Part shown: positions 1 through 8,247 of the stretch, piece after piece
Position numbering within the stretch: position 1 is the stretch's first letter
How the letters are laid out: each line of letters begins with the position of its first letter
Assembly (NCBI GenBank): GCA_012959525.1
Contig: DUDB01000026.1
Location: forward strand, 61,349 to 125,348
Length of the DNA stretch: 64,000 nucleotides
Direction: 5' to 3'
Source of the DNA: Planctomycetota bacterium
GTDB lineage: Bacteria; Planctomycetota; UBA1135; GCA-002686595
Notes under the pieces: model-generated
Database searches by the model: none
What the model was told of the DNA's origin: nothing
The model's input: the letters and a program-made list of their open reading frames with translations, nothing else
Position numbers and translations under genes: made by a program

Positions 1-130
1 CCAAGCCCTGCTTGAGCAGCGCCTGGGGCAGGGAAAGGTCGCCCCCACGTTGGAGGGACATGGCCGCTCTCAGGTCAGCCTCGGAGAGGCTGCCCTGAGA
101 CACGAGCAGATCGCCGAGTTCGGTACTCAC
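1..130 (-). CDS. N-terminal fragment of a gene cut by the window edge, possibly GspE/PilB-N-type domain
   Basis: Reading leftwards from a GTG at 130 gives an open frame of 43 codons that leaves the window. It begins V/M-S-T-E-L-G-D-L-L and continues with SQGSLSEADLRAA. The pattern of a short helix, a 'G-x-L-(S/T)-x-x-x-L' turn and a run of Q/L residues resembles the small N-terminal domain found in type II secretion and type IV pilus ATPases and some planctomycete signalling proteins. An in-frame ATG lies at 61 but would remove that motif, so the GTG is preferred. Only the start is visible, so the function stays open. Confidence 0.5.
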   Translation of the reverse strand, partial: MSTELGDLLVSQGSLSEADLRAAMSLQRGGDLSLPQALLKQGL

Positions 131-196
131 TGCGGTAGTGTACCGCCTGTAACCCCCACGACTACAAGATCCTCGCCTGGGAGATTGGGCCCAGGC

Positions 197-240
197 GGCT
201 GGGGTTGCGGCTGGGGTTGCGGCTGGGGTTGCGGCTGGGG
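197..240. repeat. 12-bp tandem repeat in an intergenic gap
   Basis: Three perfect copies of GGCTGGGGTTGC (197-208, 209-220, 221-232) are followed by a partial fourth (233-240). They lie between the start of the truncated gene at 130 and the stop codon of the DUF1573 gene at 247. The array is G-rich on the plus strand, with a GGGG run in each unit, and is not inside either gene. Confidence 0.9.
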
Positions 241-246
241 CCGCCC

Positions 247-1881
247 CTAACGACGGTCTGGAAGCACGGTTCCCACGCCAGCGCGACACACGCCAGAGAA
301 TCGCACGGCCAGCTCGGGCTTGGTGGGGTGACCGGTAAGGATCACCATCACGCCACGGAAGGAACCGTCCGATCCGTCAGGCAAACCCTCCAGCACAAGC
401 TGGACATCAATCGCGTTGCTCAAGCCAACGGCGGGCCGCAGGGAAGTGCTGAAGTTCTCCTTCCAGGCCAGCTCCTGCCCCGCTTCGGGACGCAGCTCCA
501 CGGTCGCCTTCGAGAGATCGAAGTTGGGATCGTGAGAGATGACCTTGACGTTGCGCTTGACCACTTGTCCGGGACGAACGAGCCCCATGGAGAGGAACTG
601 GGGCGTAAAAGAGAGCGCGCCCAGGACGCGGCCGTTGACGCTTGCCGAGACCTTGTAGAACTTGGCCCCTCCCACGATCACAGGGCCCGGCCCCGCGGGT
701 GTGCTGGCCTTCTCCTCGGGCATCTCAAAGTCCGAATTCAACCGGACCTGGTATCCGATCGGCCCTTCGTTGGCACCCTCTCCCACTTTGACCGTGGCTT
801 GCCAGTGGGCTGAACGGCCGTCTTGGTGTGGGCTGACGGGGGAGAGATCCACGGTCATGCCGGGGGGCAATTTGATGGGGTTGGACGTGTCATTGCTGAG
901 CATCACGGGCTCCCCGCGCGAGGTGCGAATGTCGATCACCTGCACCTTCTCCTCACCCTCCTTGATGTCACCCATGTTCACGAAGGGCGGGGTTGCCTTG
1001 ATGAAGGGCTCGATATTGGAGGTCAGCGCCAGCTGGGTCAGACCGATGGGGTCGTTGGTGTAGACATTGATGCGCACCTGAGTCTTGTTGGTCTTGTGGG
1101 TAGTGTCCAGCCTGGCCTCGATCTGCACTTCGCGGCCTGAGGGAATCTCGTCACCCATCTTGTAGAGGCCGAAGTTCCCCATTCCATCATCGACGGAGAC
1201 CTTGCTCACGGTGCAGCCGCAGGTCGGACTCGCTTGCCGAATCCGGACGGGGTTCTCACCGGTGCTCGTGAGGTTGAAGGTGTGGTTGAGAATGTCTCCC
1301 TGGCGCGCGGCCCCAAAGTCGTGCTTCTCTGCACCGAACTCGATGGAGAGGCGCGCATCAGGGTCTTTCTCGGCTCCCGCGATGGGAGTCTGTCTATTCA
1401 CGGGGCTCTGACCATTGTTGAGCTGCTCGCCGATGGGTGAGCCACTCGGGATCTTCTCGGGAGCTCCCCCAGGGTTGCTCGGAGTCCCCGGTACAGAGGA
1501 GGGCACCCGCGTGCTACGAGCTCCGGTGCTCCCGGCGACTCCGGGTACCTTGCGGGCTCTGGGAGCCTTGGCGCCGTCCTTGGGCCGCTTGCGTTTCTGT
1601 CCCTTGGCTGACCCCTTGACGCCGGTGGGCGGGGTCGATGCCTGACCCTGCTTGAAACCCGGAACAAGGCTGCCCGGCGTGCTCTTGGTTGAACTCACCG
1701 GGGAGGCGGGGGAGGCCGTGGCGGACCCCTGGGCCTCCGTTGTGGACGGTGCGTCAGACGCCTCTTCCGGGCCGCTCGCCCCCTCCTGGCACGAGCAGAA
1801 CAGGCCGACCACCAGACAACCGGAGATCAGACGAGGAGCGAGAAGGAAACGGGTGCTGAGGTGGGCTGATGTGGAATGCAT
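247..1881 (-). CDS. DUF1573 domain secreted protein, probable lipoprotein
   Basis: The 544-residue product starts at ATG 1881 (MHSTSAH...). A longer open frame reaches 2205 but would run into the divergent gene and put more than 100 residues before the export signal. The N-terminus has a hydrophobic segment with small residues and cysteines (residues ~10-35), consistent with a signal or lipobox. Residues ~40-150 are low complexity, rich in Pro, Ser, Lys and Arg. From about residue 190 there is a DUF1573 module (H-D-F-G-A near its start, then SPTCGCT), an Ig-like fold common in Planctomycetota and Bacteroidota envelope proteins. The rest is probably further beta-sandwich repeats. No enzymatic function is indicated. 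The gene is divergent from the lipoprotein gene at 1988. Confidence 0.85.
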   Translation of the reverse strand: MHSTSAHLSTRFLLAPRLISGCLVVGLFCSCQEGASGPEEASDAPSTTEAQGSATASPASPVSSTKSTPGSLVPGFKQGQASTPPTGVKGSAKGQKRKRPKDGAKAPRARKVPGVAGSTGARSTRVPSSVPGTPSNPGGAPEKIPSGSPIGEQLNNGQSPVNRQTPIAGAEKDPDARLSIEFGAEKHDFGAARQGDILNHTFNLTSTGENPVRIRQASPTCGCTVSKVSVDDGMGNFGLYKMGDEIPSGREVQIEARLDTTHKTNKTQVRINVYTNDPIGLTQLALTSNIEPFIKATPPFVNMGDIKEGEEKVQVIDIRTSRGEPVMLSNDTSNPIKLPPGMTVDLSPVSPHQDGRSAHWQATVKVGEGANEGPIGYQVRLNSDFEMPEEKASTPAGPGPVIVGGAKFYKVSASVNGRVLGALSFTPQFLSMGLVRPGQVVKRNVKVISHDPNFDLSKATVELRPEAGQELAWKENFSTSLRPAVGLSNAIDVQLVLEGLPDGSDGSFRGVMVILTGHPTKPELAVRFSGVCRAGVGTVLPDRR

Positions 1882-1973
1882 AGCGAGGTTCGGTTTTGGT
1901 GCGGCAGAAGTGTAGCGTATCGATTCGGGGTGGGAATCAGAGCTAGGTCTGGGGCCAACAGTCACAAGCAATC

Positions 1974-1980
1974 GGGAGGA
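1974..1980 (+). promoter_or_regulatory. Shine-Dalgarno sequence selecting a GTG start
   Basis: GGGAGGA ends 7 bases before the GTG at 1988. It is one of the few strong ribosome-binding sites in the window and is the reason the GTG, rather than a later codon, is taken as the start of the next gene. Confidence 0.75.
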
Positions 1981-1987
1981 AAAGCCG

Positions 1988-2671
1988 GTGAGAGACCCGT
2001 TCAGTGGTGAAAAGAGAAGTAACTGGAGAGTATTTCGGTGGTGGCCAAGCCTGCTGGCCGGCCTGACGGTCGCCTGCGTGGCGCCCCAGCCGAGCCCCAA
2101 GCAAGTGGCTGATATCTCACTGGGGGATCCCCAGAGCGCTTTTGAGGCCTTCATTACGGCCCACCAAGGGGACCTGTTAGCGGACGAGTACGGTTGTTTC
2201 TCCATGCGTCTGCGGCGTAAGCATGGCCTCTCCCAACACGCCTACAGGGAGTTTCGGGATCAACTCCTGGAGCAGGAACCCAATCTGACCTGGGCCCTCT
2301 ACCGGGCGCGTATCGACGAGATCCAGCCCCTGGGACCCCGTCACGTGCACCTCAAGGCCCACGTGGATCTGCCTGCGCTGATGGACTTATTCCAGGACGA
2401 GCTCCTCATCGAGGTGGATCTGGTCCTTGAGGACCGTTATGAGGTCTTGGCGGGCAACCGCACCCTGGCAGCCCAGGGGGGGCCCCCCGAAGAGTTCGAC
2501 CTTCTGGCCTCAGGGCTCCTAGCCCTTTCGGAGGACGGGCGAACGCTCACGGCCCGAATACCCCTCTCAGAGCCGTTGGAGGGGGGGCAGTTGGGAGAGG
2601 TCACCTCTGTGGAGGTCCATTCCCGCTGGCGCATAGATGGCCTGAAAGTTGGCTCAGTCCAGATCGACTAG
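1988..2671 (+). CDS. Hypothetical lipoprotein
   Basis: A 227-residue product from a GTG start supported by a strong ribosome-binding site. Residues ~15-32 form an export signal (FRWWPSLLAGLTVAC) that ends in a good lipobox, L-T-V-A-C, so the mature protein should be lipid-anchored. The remainder has alternating charged and hydrophobic stretches and no motif I recognise. It is divergent from the DUF1573 gene; the 106-base gap between the two starts must hold both promoters. The pyruvate phosphate dikinase gene follows 56 bases downstream. Confidence 0.75.
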   Translation: MRDPFSGEKRSNWRVFRWWPSLLAGLTVACVAPQPSPKQVADISLGDPQSAFEAFITAHQGDLLADEYGCFSMRLRRKHGLSQHAYREFRDQLLEQEPNLTWALYRARIDEIQPLGPRHVHLKAHVDLPALMDLFQDELLIEVDLVLEDRYEVLAGNRTLAAQGGPPEEFDLLASGLLALSEDGRTLTARIPLSEPLEGGQLGEVTSVEVHSRWRIDGLKVGSVQID

Positions 2672-2727
2672 TTGGCCGATAAGAACGGGGTTACGCATCC
2701 CATCCGTTCCCCCCACCCTGCCAGCCA

Positions 2728-5493
2728 ATGACTCCCCGTCCCGGTTCGAAGCGCCCAAAGCACGCCCCCAAGGGCCGACCCAAGTTTGTCTACACCTTCA
2801 GGGAGGGTGAGGCGGAAGGCGACCGGGAACAGAAGAACCTTCTGGGAGGCAAGGGGGCGAACCTGGCCGAGATGTGCCGACTGGGCCTGCCTGTGCCACC
2901 GGGCTTCACCATTACAACGGAAGTCTGTTCTCACTTTCACAAGCACTCGCGCCGCTACCCGGCCAGCCTGCGCAAGGAGTTGAACGGAGCCCTGGCCCAG
3001 TTGGAAGAATCCATGGGCAAGCGCTTCGGCGACCCCGCGAACCCGCTCCTGGTCTCGGTGCGTTCGGGAGCGCGGGTCTCCATGCCCGGAATGATGGACA
3101 CGGTTCTGAACCTGGGCCTCAACGACGAAACGGTCAAGGGGCTGGCAGCCCTGACGGAGAACCCACGGTTCGCCTGGGACGCCTACCGACGCTTCATCCA
3201 GATGTATGCGGACGTCGTCTTGGAAGTGCGAGCCTCCAAGGGCGAATCCCAGAGCCCTTTCACCCGCGCCCTAGATGAGCTCAAGCGCAAGCGAAGGGTC
3301 ACCCAGGACACCGAACTTGACGCGGAGGACTGGATGGGGCTGGTGCGCACGTACAAGAGCCTAGTCAAGAAGGCCACGGGCAAAGCCTTCCCCCAAGATC
3401 CCCAAGAGCAATTGTGGGGAGCCATCGGGGCCGTCTTCCATTCATGGAACAACGAGCGCGCCGCCGCCTACCGTTCCATGCACATGATCCCCTCAAGGTG
3501 GGGAACGGCAGTAACCGTCATGACCATGGTCTACGGAAACATGGGCGACACATCGGGTACCGGAGTGGCCTTCACCCGAGACCCAGCCACCGGAGAGAAG
3601 CGCTTCTATGGCGAGTTCCTCATGAACGCTCAGGGTGAGGACGTGGTCGCGGGCCTGCGTACACCCAAGCCCATCTCCAACCTGCGCGACGTCATGCCCA
3701 AGGCCTACGCCCAATTGGAGCGCATCCAACGCCTTCTCGAAAGGCACTACCGTGACATGCAGGACCTGGAATTCACCATCGAACAAGGTCGCCTGTTCAT
3801 GCTCCAGTGCCGCACCGGCAAGCGCACGGGTTTTGCTGCCGTGCGCATCGCCACGGACCTCGTCAAGGAGCGCAAGATCACCCAGAAGGAAGCCCTTTTG
3901 AGGGTCGACCCGGAGGCTCTCGATCAGCTGCTGCAGCCGGTCTTCGACCGCGTGGAACAGGAGCGGGCGCGAAAAGAAGGGCGCGTGTTGACCCGTGGGC
4001 TCAACGCCGGTCCAGGGGCCGCTTCGGGGCGCATCGCGTTCACCTCTGAGGAAGCCATCGCCTACAAGGACGCGGGTGAGAAGTCGATCCTGGTGAGGCT
4101 CGAGACGTCGCCCGAGGACATCCGCGGCATGCAAGCCGCCATGGGCATCCTGACCGTGCGAGGCGGCATGACGAGCCACGCAGCACTGGTCGGACGACAG
4201 ATGGGCAAGGTCTGCGTGGTGGGCGCCGCACACCTGCGCATCGAGGAGCGGCGCAAGACTCTACGGGTGGGAGATCGCCGCGTGCCGGCGGGCGAGTGGA
4301 TCTCCATTGACGGAACCACGGGCGAGGTGTTCGTGGGCCGACTCGCCACCCAACCCTCCCAGGTCACGCAAGCGCTGTTCGGCAAGGGCAAGCGCGCCGA
4401 GCGCGCGGCCCAGTCCCCCACCTTCAAGGCCTACAGTGCGATCATGCGCTGGGCGGACAAGCACCGCTCTCTGGCCATCCGCGCCAATGCCGATCAACCC
4501 GACCAATGCCGGATGGCCACGGCCTTTGGTGCACAGGGAATTGGCCTGTGCCGCACGGAGCACATGTTCTTTGGTGAGAAGAAGATCGGCGCCATGCGCG
4601 AGATGATCTTGGCGGATGACGCAGGGGCCCGTAAACGCGCCCTCGCCAAACTCCTGCCCCTTCAGCGCAGAGACTTCGAGGGCATCTTCATGGTCATGGG
4701 CCGACGTCCCGTGACCATCCGCACCTTGGACCCGCCTCTGCACGAGTTCCTCCCCCACGAGAAGAACGCCCAGAAAGAGCTGGCCAAGAAGCTGGGACTG
4801 AAGCCAAGCGACATTGCCGCCAAGGTCGAGAGCCTGACGGAACTCAACCCGATGCTCGGCCATCGTGGATGCCGTTTGGGAATCACCTTTCCGGAAATCA
4901 CCCAGATGCAGGTGCGTGCAGTCTTTGAGGCTGCTTGCAACGTGGCCAAGCGCACCGGCAAGAAGCCTCGAGTGGAATTGATGATCCCCCTCATCGCCAG
5001 TTCCCAGGAACTTGAGGTGCAAGAACCTCTCGTACGCGCCACCGTGGAAGAGGTCTTTGCCAAGAAGGGTATCCGTGTGCCCTACCTGGTCGGAACGATG
5101 ATCGAACTGCCCCGTGCGGCTTTGGTGGCGGACGCCATCGCACGCACGGCGGAGTTTTTCTCTTTCGGCACCAACGACCTGACGCAGACCACCTTCGGCA
5201 TCTCCCGGGACGACGCCGGCAAGTTCATCCCCGAGTACATCCAGGAGGGCATCTACGCCGGCGACCCCTTCGCCAGCCTGGACACCCGCGGGGTGGGGCG
5301 GCTGATGGAGATCGCGGTGGAGCAGGGCCGGGCGACCCGGCCCGAGATCAAGTTGGGCATCTGTGGGGAGCACGGTGGGGACCCGCGCTCCATCCGCTTC
5401 TGCGAGGCCCTGGGCCTGGACTATGTCTCCTGCTCGCCCTTCCGCATCCCGATCGCCCGCCTGGCAGCGGCCCAGGCCGCCTTGCGTGCCTAG
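2728..5493 (+). CDS. ppdK: Pyruvate, phosphate dikinase
   Basis: This 921-residue enzyme interconverts pyruvate + ATP + Pi and PEP + AMP + PPi in the cytoplasm and is reversible between glycolysis and gluconeogenesis. The order of domains is standard: an ATP-grasp N-terminal region beginning with LLGGKGANLAEM (residues ~32-50), the phosphohistidine swivel domain with GGMTSHAALVG, and a TIM-barrel PEP/pyruvate domain. The phosphorylated His is residue 484, and the C-terminal catalytic Cys is Cys879 in G-I-C-G-E-H-G-G. The length is slightly above the family norm (~880) because of a basic N-terminal extension of about 20 residues. ATG 2728 has no clear ribosome-binding site. The gene appears monocistronic. 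Confidence 0.97.
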   Translation: MTPRPGSKRPKHAPKGRPKFVYTFREGEAEGDREQKNLLGGKGANLAEMCRLGLPVPPGFTITTEVCSHFHKHSRRYPASLRKELNGALAQLEESMGKRFGDPANPLLVSVRSGARVSMPGMMDTVLNLGLNDETVKGLAALTENPRFAWDAYRRFIQMYADVVLEVRASKGESQSPFTRALDELKRKRRVTQDTELDAEDWMGLVRTYKSLVKKATGKAFPQDPQEQLWGAIGAVFHSWNNERAAAYRSMHMIPSRWGTAVTVMTMVYGNMGDTSGTGVAFTRDPATGEKRFYGEFLMNAQGEDVVAGLRTPKPISNLRDVMPKAYAQLERIQRLLERHYRDMQDLEFTIEQGRLFMLQCRTGKRTGFAAVRIATDLVKERKITQKEALLRVDPEALDQLLQPVFDRVEQERARKEGRVLTRGLNAGPGAASGRIAFTSEEAIAYKDAGEKSILVRLETSPEDIRGMQAAMGILTVRGGMTSHAALVGRQMGKVCVVGAAHLRIEERRKTLRVGDRRVPAGEWISIDGTTGEVFVGRLATQPSQVTQALFGKGKRAERAAQSPTFKAYSAIMRWADKHRSLAIRANADQPDQCRMATAFGAQGIGLCRTEHMFFGEKKIGAMREMILADDAGARKRALAKLLPLQRRDFEGIFMVMGRRPVTIRTLDPPLHEFLPHEKNAQKELAKKLGLKPSDIAAKVESLTELNPMLGHRGCRLGITFPEITQMQVRAVFEAACNVAKRTGKKPRVELMIPLIASSQELEVQEPLVRATVEEVFAKKGIRVPYLVGTMIELPRAALVADAIARTAEFFSFGTNDLTQTTFGISRDDAGKFIPEYIQEGIYAGDPFASLDTRGVGRLMEIAVEQGRATRPEIKLGICGEHGGDPRSIRFCEALGLDYVSCSPFRIPIARLAAAQAALRA

Positions 5494-5645
5494 GGCCCTG
5501 TTCGAGGCCTGAGGGCAGGTTGTGAGGAACTTGCTCCACGCTGAGTGCGTCGAGATAGACTGGTAGTGGATGGTGTATGCCCAGGATAGGGACCCACCGT
5601 CGGCCCAAGTTCCGTGCCCCCATCAGGCCCCAGCGCCCAAGAGCT

Positions 5646-8210
5646 ATGCACCAGCACTCAATGCCCCGCTCCGTCAGCTTCCTCGCCATCCTGCCCTTGA
5701 GCCTGTGCTCTCTCGCCTCGGCCACGCCCCAGGATGGCGCTCAGGTGGTTCCTCCGCCCCAGAGCGTGACGACCACCCTCCCATTCGAGGAGCCGGACTT
5801 CATGGTCTCCGAGCGCGTGCCCCACACGCGACCGGGCCGCGTTGAGACCATGGAAGAGGTCATGCGCCGGGAGGCCCTGCGAGTGGACAAGGACTTCGTG
5901 AACCCGCGCGCGCGCAACGGCCGCCAGGGCAGCTGGCGCGTCCCGGGTATCCGCCGCAACTACAGCCCCCACTCGGGCAAGCACTACCTGTTCAACAAGT
6001 GGGGCGATACGCGCATGGGAATCGGCTTCCAGGAGGCCGTGAAAGTGGAGGGCGCTTACGTCGCCGGACACGGCCCCATGGGCGGCTCCTTCGCCAAGTC
6101 CCTGCAGGCCATCGGCTATCTCAACGGTGTTGAAGTCGGACGCTCACAGGTCCATCCCGAGGTGGGCATGGACCACACCTGGTTCGCGATCGACCTTGAC
6201 GCGGTGGACCGCATCGAGATCGTGGCCGGAGCGGCCTACGGCGGCGCGGGTTGGTATGCCCTCGACGATCTTGCCTTCACTTCCTCGCGCACCGGACGCC
6301 GCGAGGTGCTGGACTTTGAAGACCTGACTTATGAAGACGTCATCACCGGATCCGGTTATGCGGGTCTGACGTGGGAGACAGGGACCGGTGTGTTCGACGA
6401 CGAGATCGATCCGATCTACATGACCCCCCCGCTCAACCTGAACGGCACGACTGGAACCGGGAACGGTCCCGGCCTGGGTTCCGGCTCTGGGTCCGGCTCT
6501 GGGTCCGGCTCTGGATGGGGCGCCGGCCAAGCTGGCGGCGGCACCTATTCGGGCAACGGCACCCTGCCCGTGCTCCTGAAGAAGTTCCAGGGTCCCAAGC
6601 TCGGTGACCCGGGAGCGGGCTATGTCCCCCCGGACACCTGTGGCTCGGTGGGTATCAACCACTTCGTGGCCGTGGTGAACATGAACATCTCGATCTACGA
6701 GAAGGCCACGGGCACTCGTGTATTCAACTCCTCGCTGCAGAGCTTCTTCGGCGTGGGGGGATCCGCGGGGGACCCGCGCGTGGTCTTTGATCCCGACAGC
6801 CAGCGCTTCATCGTGCTCGCCACGGACTTCAACAACGACATCTTCCTGGCCGTCTCCAGCACGTCCGACCCCACGGGTAGCTGGTTCAAGACCTCCTTCA
6901 ACCCGGCCCAGGGCGGCGATGCGGGCAAGTGGCCCGACTACCCCACCCTGGGTGTGGACGCGCGCTGGATCATGACCGCTTCGTACATGGTGGGTAGCGG
7001 CAGCCGCATGACGCTCTTTGCCATCGAGAAGGCACCGCTCGTGGCGACCACCCAGAGCATGGGTGTCATCAGCGCCTTCAGGAACCTCTCCTGGGAAGGC
7101 GCGATCCAACCCTGTGTCCATCTGGACGACGTGGGCGTGGCCTACGCGGTGTCCTGGCGTACCTCGAACCAGTTCCGCATCCGGACGCTCAACCCGCCCG
7201 CAACGGCCCCGACCCTGGCCTCAAACTACATCCCGGTTTCCAAGAGTTGGAGCTCCCCGCCGAGCGCACCGGTGCTGGGAAGTCCGAACCTCGACACGCT
7301 GGATGGCCGCTTGATGAACGCCGTCTTCCAGGGCGGTTCCGTCTGGACCACTCACTCGGTCAAAGTCAACAATCGAGCGGCGTGCCGCTTCTACGAATTC
7401 GACGTGGCCACGATGACCGAGGCTCAGCTGGGTACCGTGCGCGACACGGTCAACCAGAGTCTCTACTACTTCAACCCGTCCATTGCGGTGAACTCAAAGG
7501 GGCACGCCGTACTGGGCGGAACCTCCTGCGATTCCAGTCAGTATGCCGGCGCGTTCTACACGGGCCGTCTGGCGTCCGACCCGCTCGGCGAGATGGCCGA
7601 ACCCGTGGAGTACAAGCCCGGGCAGGCTGCCTACAACCAGGGCTCCAGCGCGCAACGCTGGGGCGACTACAGCCTGACCAGCGTAGACCCCACCGACGAC
7701 ACCATCTGGACCATGCAGGAGTTCGCCAGGACCGGGAACGTCTGGGGCAACAACATCGCCCAGTTCGATTTCGTCCCGGACTGTTCGAGCAACATCACGC
7801 GCTACTGCGACCCCTCGAGCCTCGGGACCCAGATCGACGTGGATACCTGCTCGCTGGGCGCGGGCGCGGTCATCTTCACCTACTCGGGGGGCACCCCCGG
7901 GCAGTTCGGATACCTCCTCGTGGGTTCGGGATCGGGCGTGATAACCAATCCCCCCGGTGCATCGGGCGATCTATGCCTGGGTGGAGCCGCGATCGGTCGC
8001 TACACGGCGGACCTGGGCGTCATCGATGCGGGTGGCTTCTTGACCACGGACGTGATCAACGGCAACACCGGAGGTGGCTCGGGCCAGCTGCCGGGCACCC
8101 TCGGCGGATCGCTCACGGCGGGTTCCACCTGGAACTGGCAGTACTGGGCGAGGCACACGGGCGTCCCCTCCACCTTCTCCGACGCCATCAGCGTGACTTT
8201 CACGAACTAG
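5646..8210 (+). CDS. Large secreted protein with Gly/Ser linker and C-terminal repeat-type domain
   Basis: An 854-residue product if started at ATG 5646; an upstream in-frame ATG at 5577 would put 23 basic residues before the signal peptide. ATG 5661 is also possible. Residues ~8-25 form a signal peptide ending A-S-A-T. A middle segment (~280-310) is a Gly/Ser-rich linker encoded by a 12-bp repeat. After it, residues ~320-700 look like a large beta-propeller or sandwich region, with CGSVGINHFVAVVN followed by repeated D-P-R-V-V-F-D-type strands. The last ~150 residues follow a C-D-P-S...C-S-L pattern and end in a beta strand (SDAISVTFTN), like terminal domains of many secreted planctomycete proteins. 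No catalytic motif is seen. A short hairpin follows the stop. Confidence 0.8.
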   Translation: MHQHSMPRSVSFLAILPLSLCSLASATPQDGAQVVPPPQSVTTTLPFEEPDFMVSERVPHTRPGRVETMEEVMRREALRVDKDFVNPRARNGRQGSWRVPGIRRNYSPHSGKHYLFNKWGDTRMGIGFQEAVKVEGAYVAGHGPMGGSFAKSLQAIGYLNGVEVGRSQVHPEVGMDHTWFAIDLDAVDRIEIVAGAAYGGAGWYALDDLAFTSSRTGRREVLDFEDLTYEDVITGSGYAGLTWETGTGVFDDEIDPIYMTPPLNLNGTTGTGNGPGLGSGSGSGSGSGSGWGAGQAGGGTYSGNGTLPVLLKKFQGPKLGDPGAGYVPPDTCGSVGINHFVAVVNMNISIYEKATGTRVFNSSLQSFFGVGGSAGDPRVVFDPDSQRFIVLATDFNNDIFLAVSSTSDPTGSWFKTSFNPAQGGDAGKWPDYPTLGVDARWIMTASYMVGSGSRMTLFAIEKAPLVATTQSMGVISAFRNLSWEGAIQPCVHLDDVGVAYAVSWRTSNQFRIRTLNPPATAPTLASNYIPVSKSWSSPPSAPVLGSPNLDTLDGRLMNAVFQGGSVWTTHSVKVNNRAACRFYEFDVATMTEAQLGTVRDTVNQSLYYFNPSIAVNSKGHAVLGGTSCDSSQYAGAFYTGRLASDPLGEMAEPVEYKPGQAAYNQGSSAQRWGDYSLTSVDPTDDTIWTMQEFARTGNVWGNNIAQFDFVPDCSSNITRYCDPSSLGTQIDVDTCSLGAGAVIFTYSGGTPGQFGYLLVGSGSGVITNPPGASGDLCLGGAAIGRYTADLGVIDAGGFLTTDVINGNTGGGSGQLPGTLGGSLTAGSTWNWQYWARHTGVPSTFSDAISVTFTN
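6483..6518 (+). repeat. 12-bp coding tandem repeat (Gly-Ser linker)
   Basis: Copies of GGCTCTGGGTCC at 6483 and 6495, and a diverged third at 6507, encode the G-S-G-S linker of the secreted protein. A partial copy precedes them at about 6474. The unit length is a multiple of three, so copy-number change would lengthen or shorten the linker without a frameshift. Confidence 0.85.
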
Positions 8211-8222
8211 AGAGGTGCCCTC

Positions 8223-8237
8223 GGCGGGGCGCCCGCC
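8223..8237. terminator. Hairpin between convergent genes, possible bidirectional terminator
   Basis: GGCGGG and CCCGCC form a perfect 6-bp stem around the loop GCG, 12 bases past the stop at 8210 and 10 bases past the opposing stop at 8248. There is no U-tract, so intrinsic termination is uncertain. Confidence 0.35.
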
Positions 8238-8247
8238 CTTCTGGGAC

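Noticed and set aside
4261..5373. Minus-strand open frame opposite ppdK
   Set aside because: Antisense shadow; no recognised domain.
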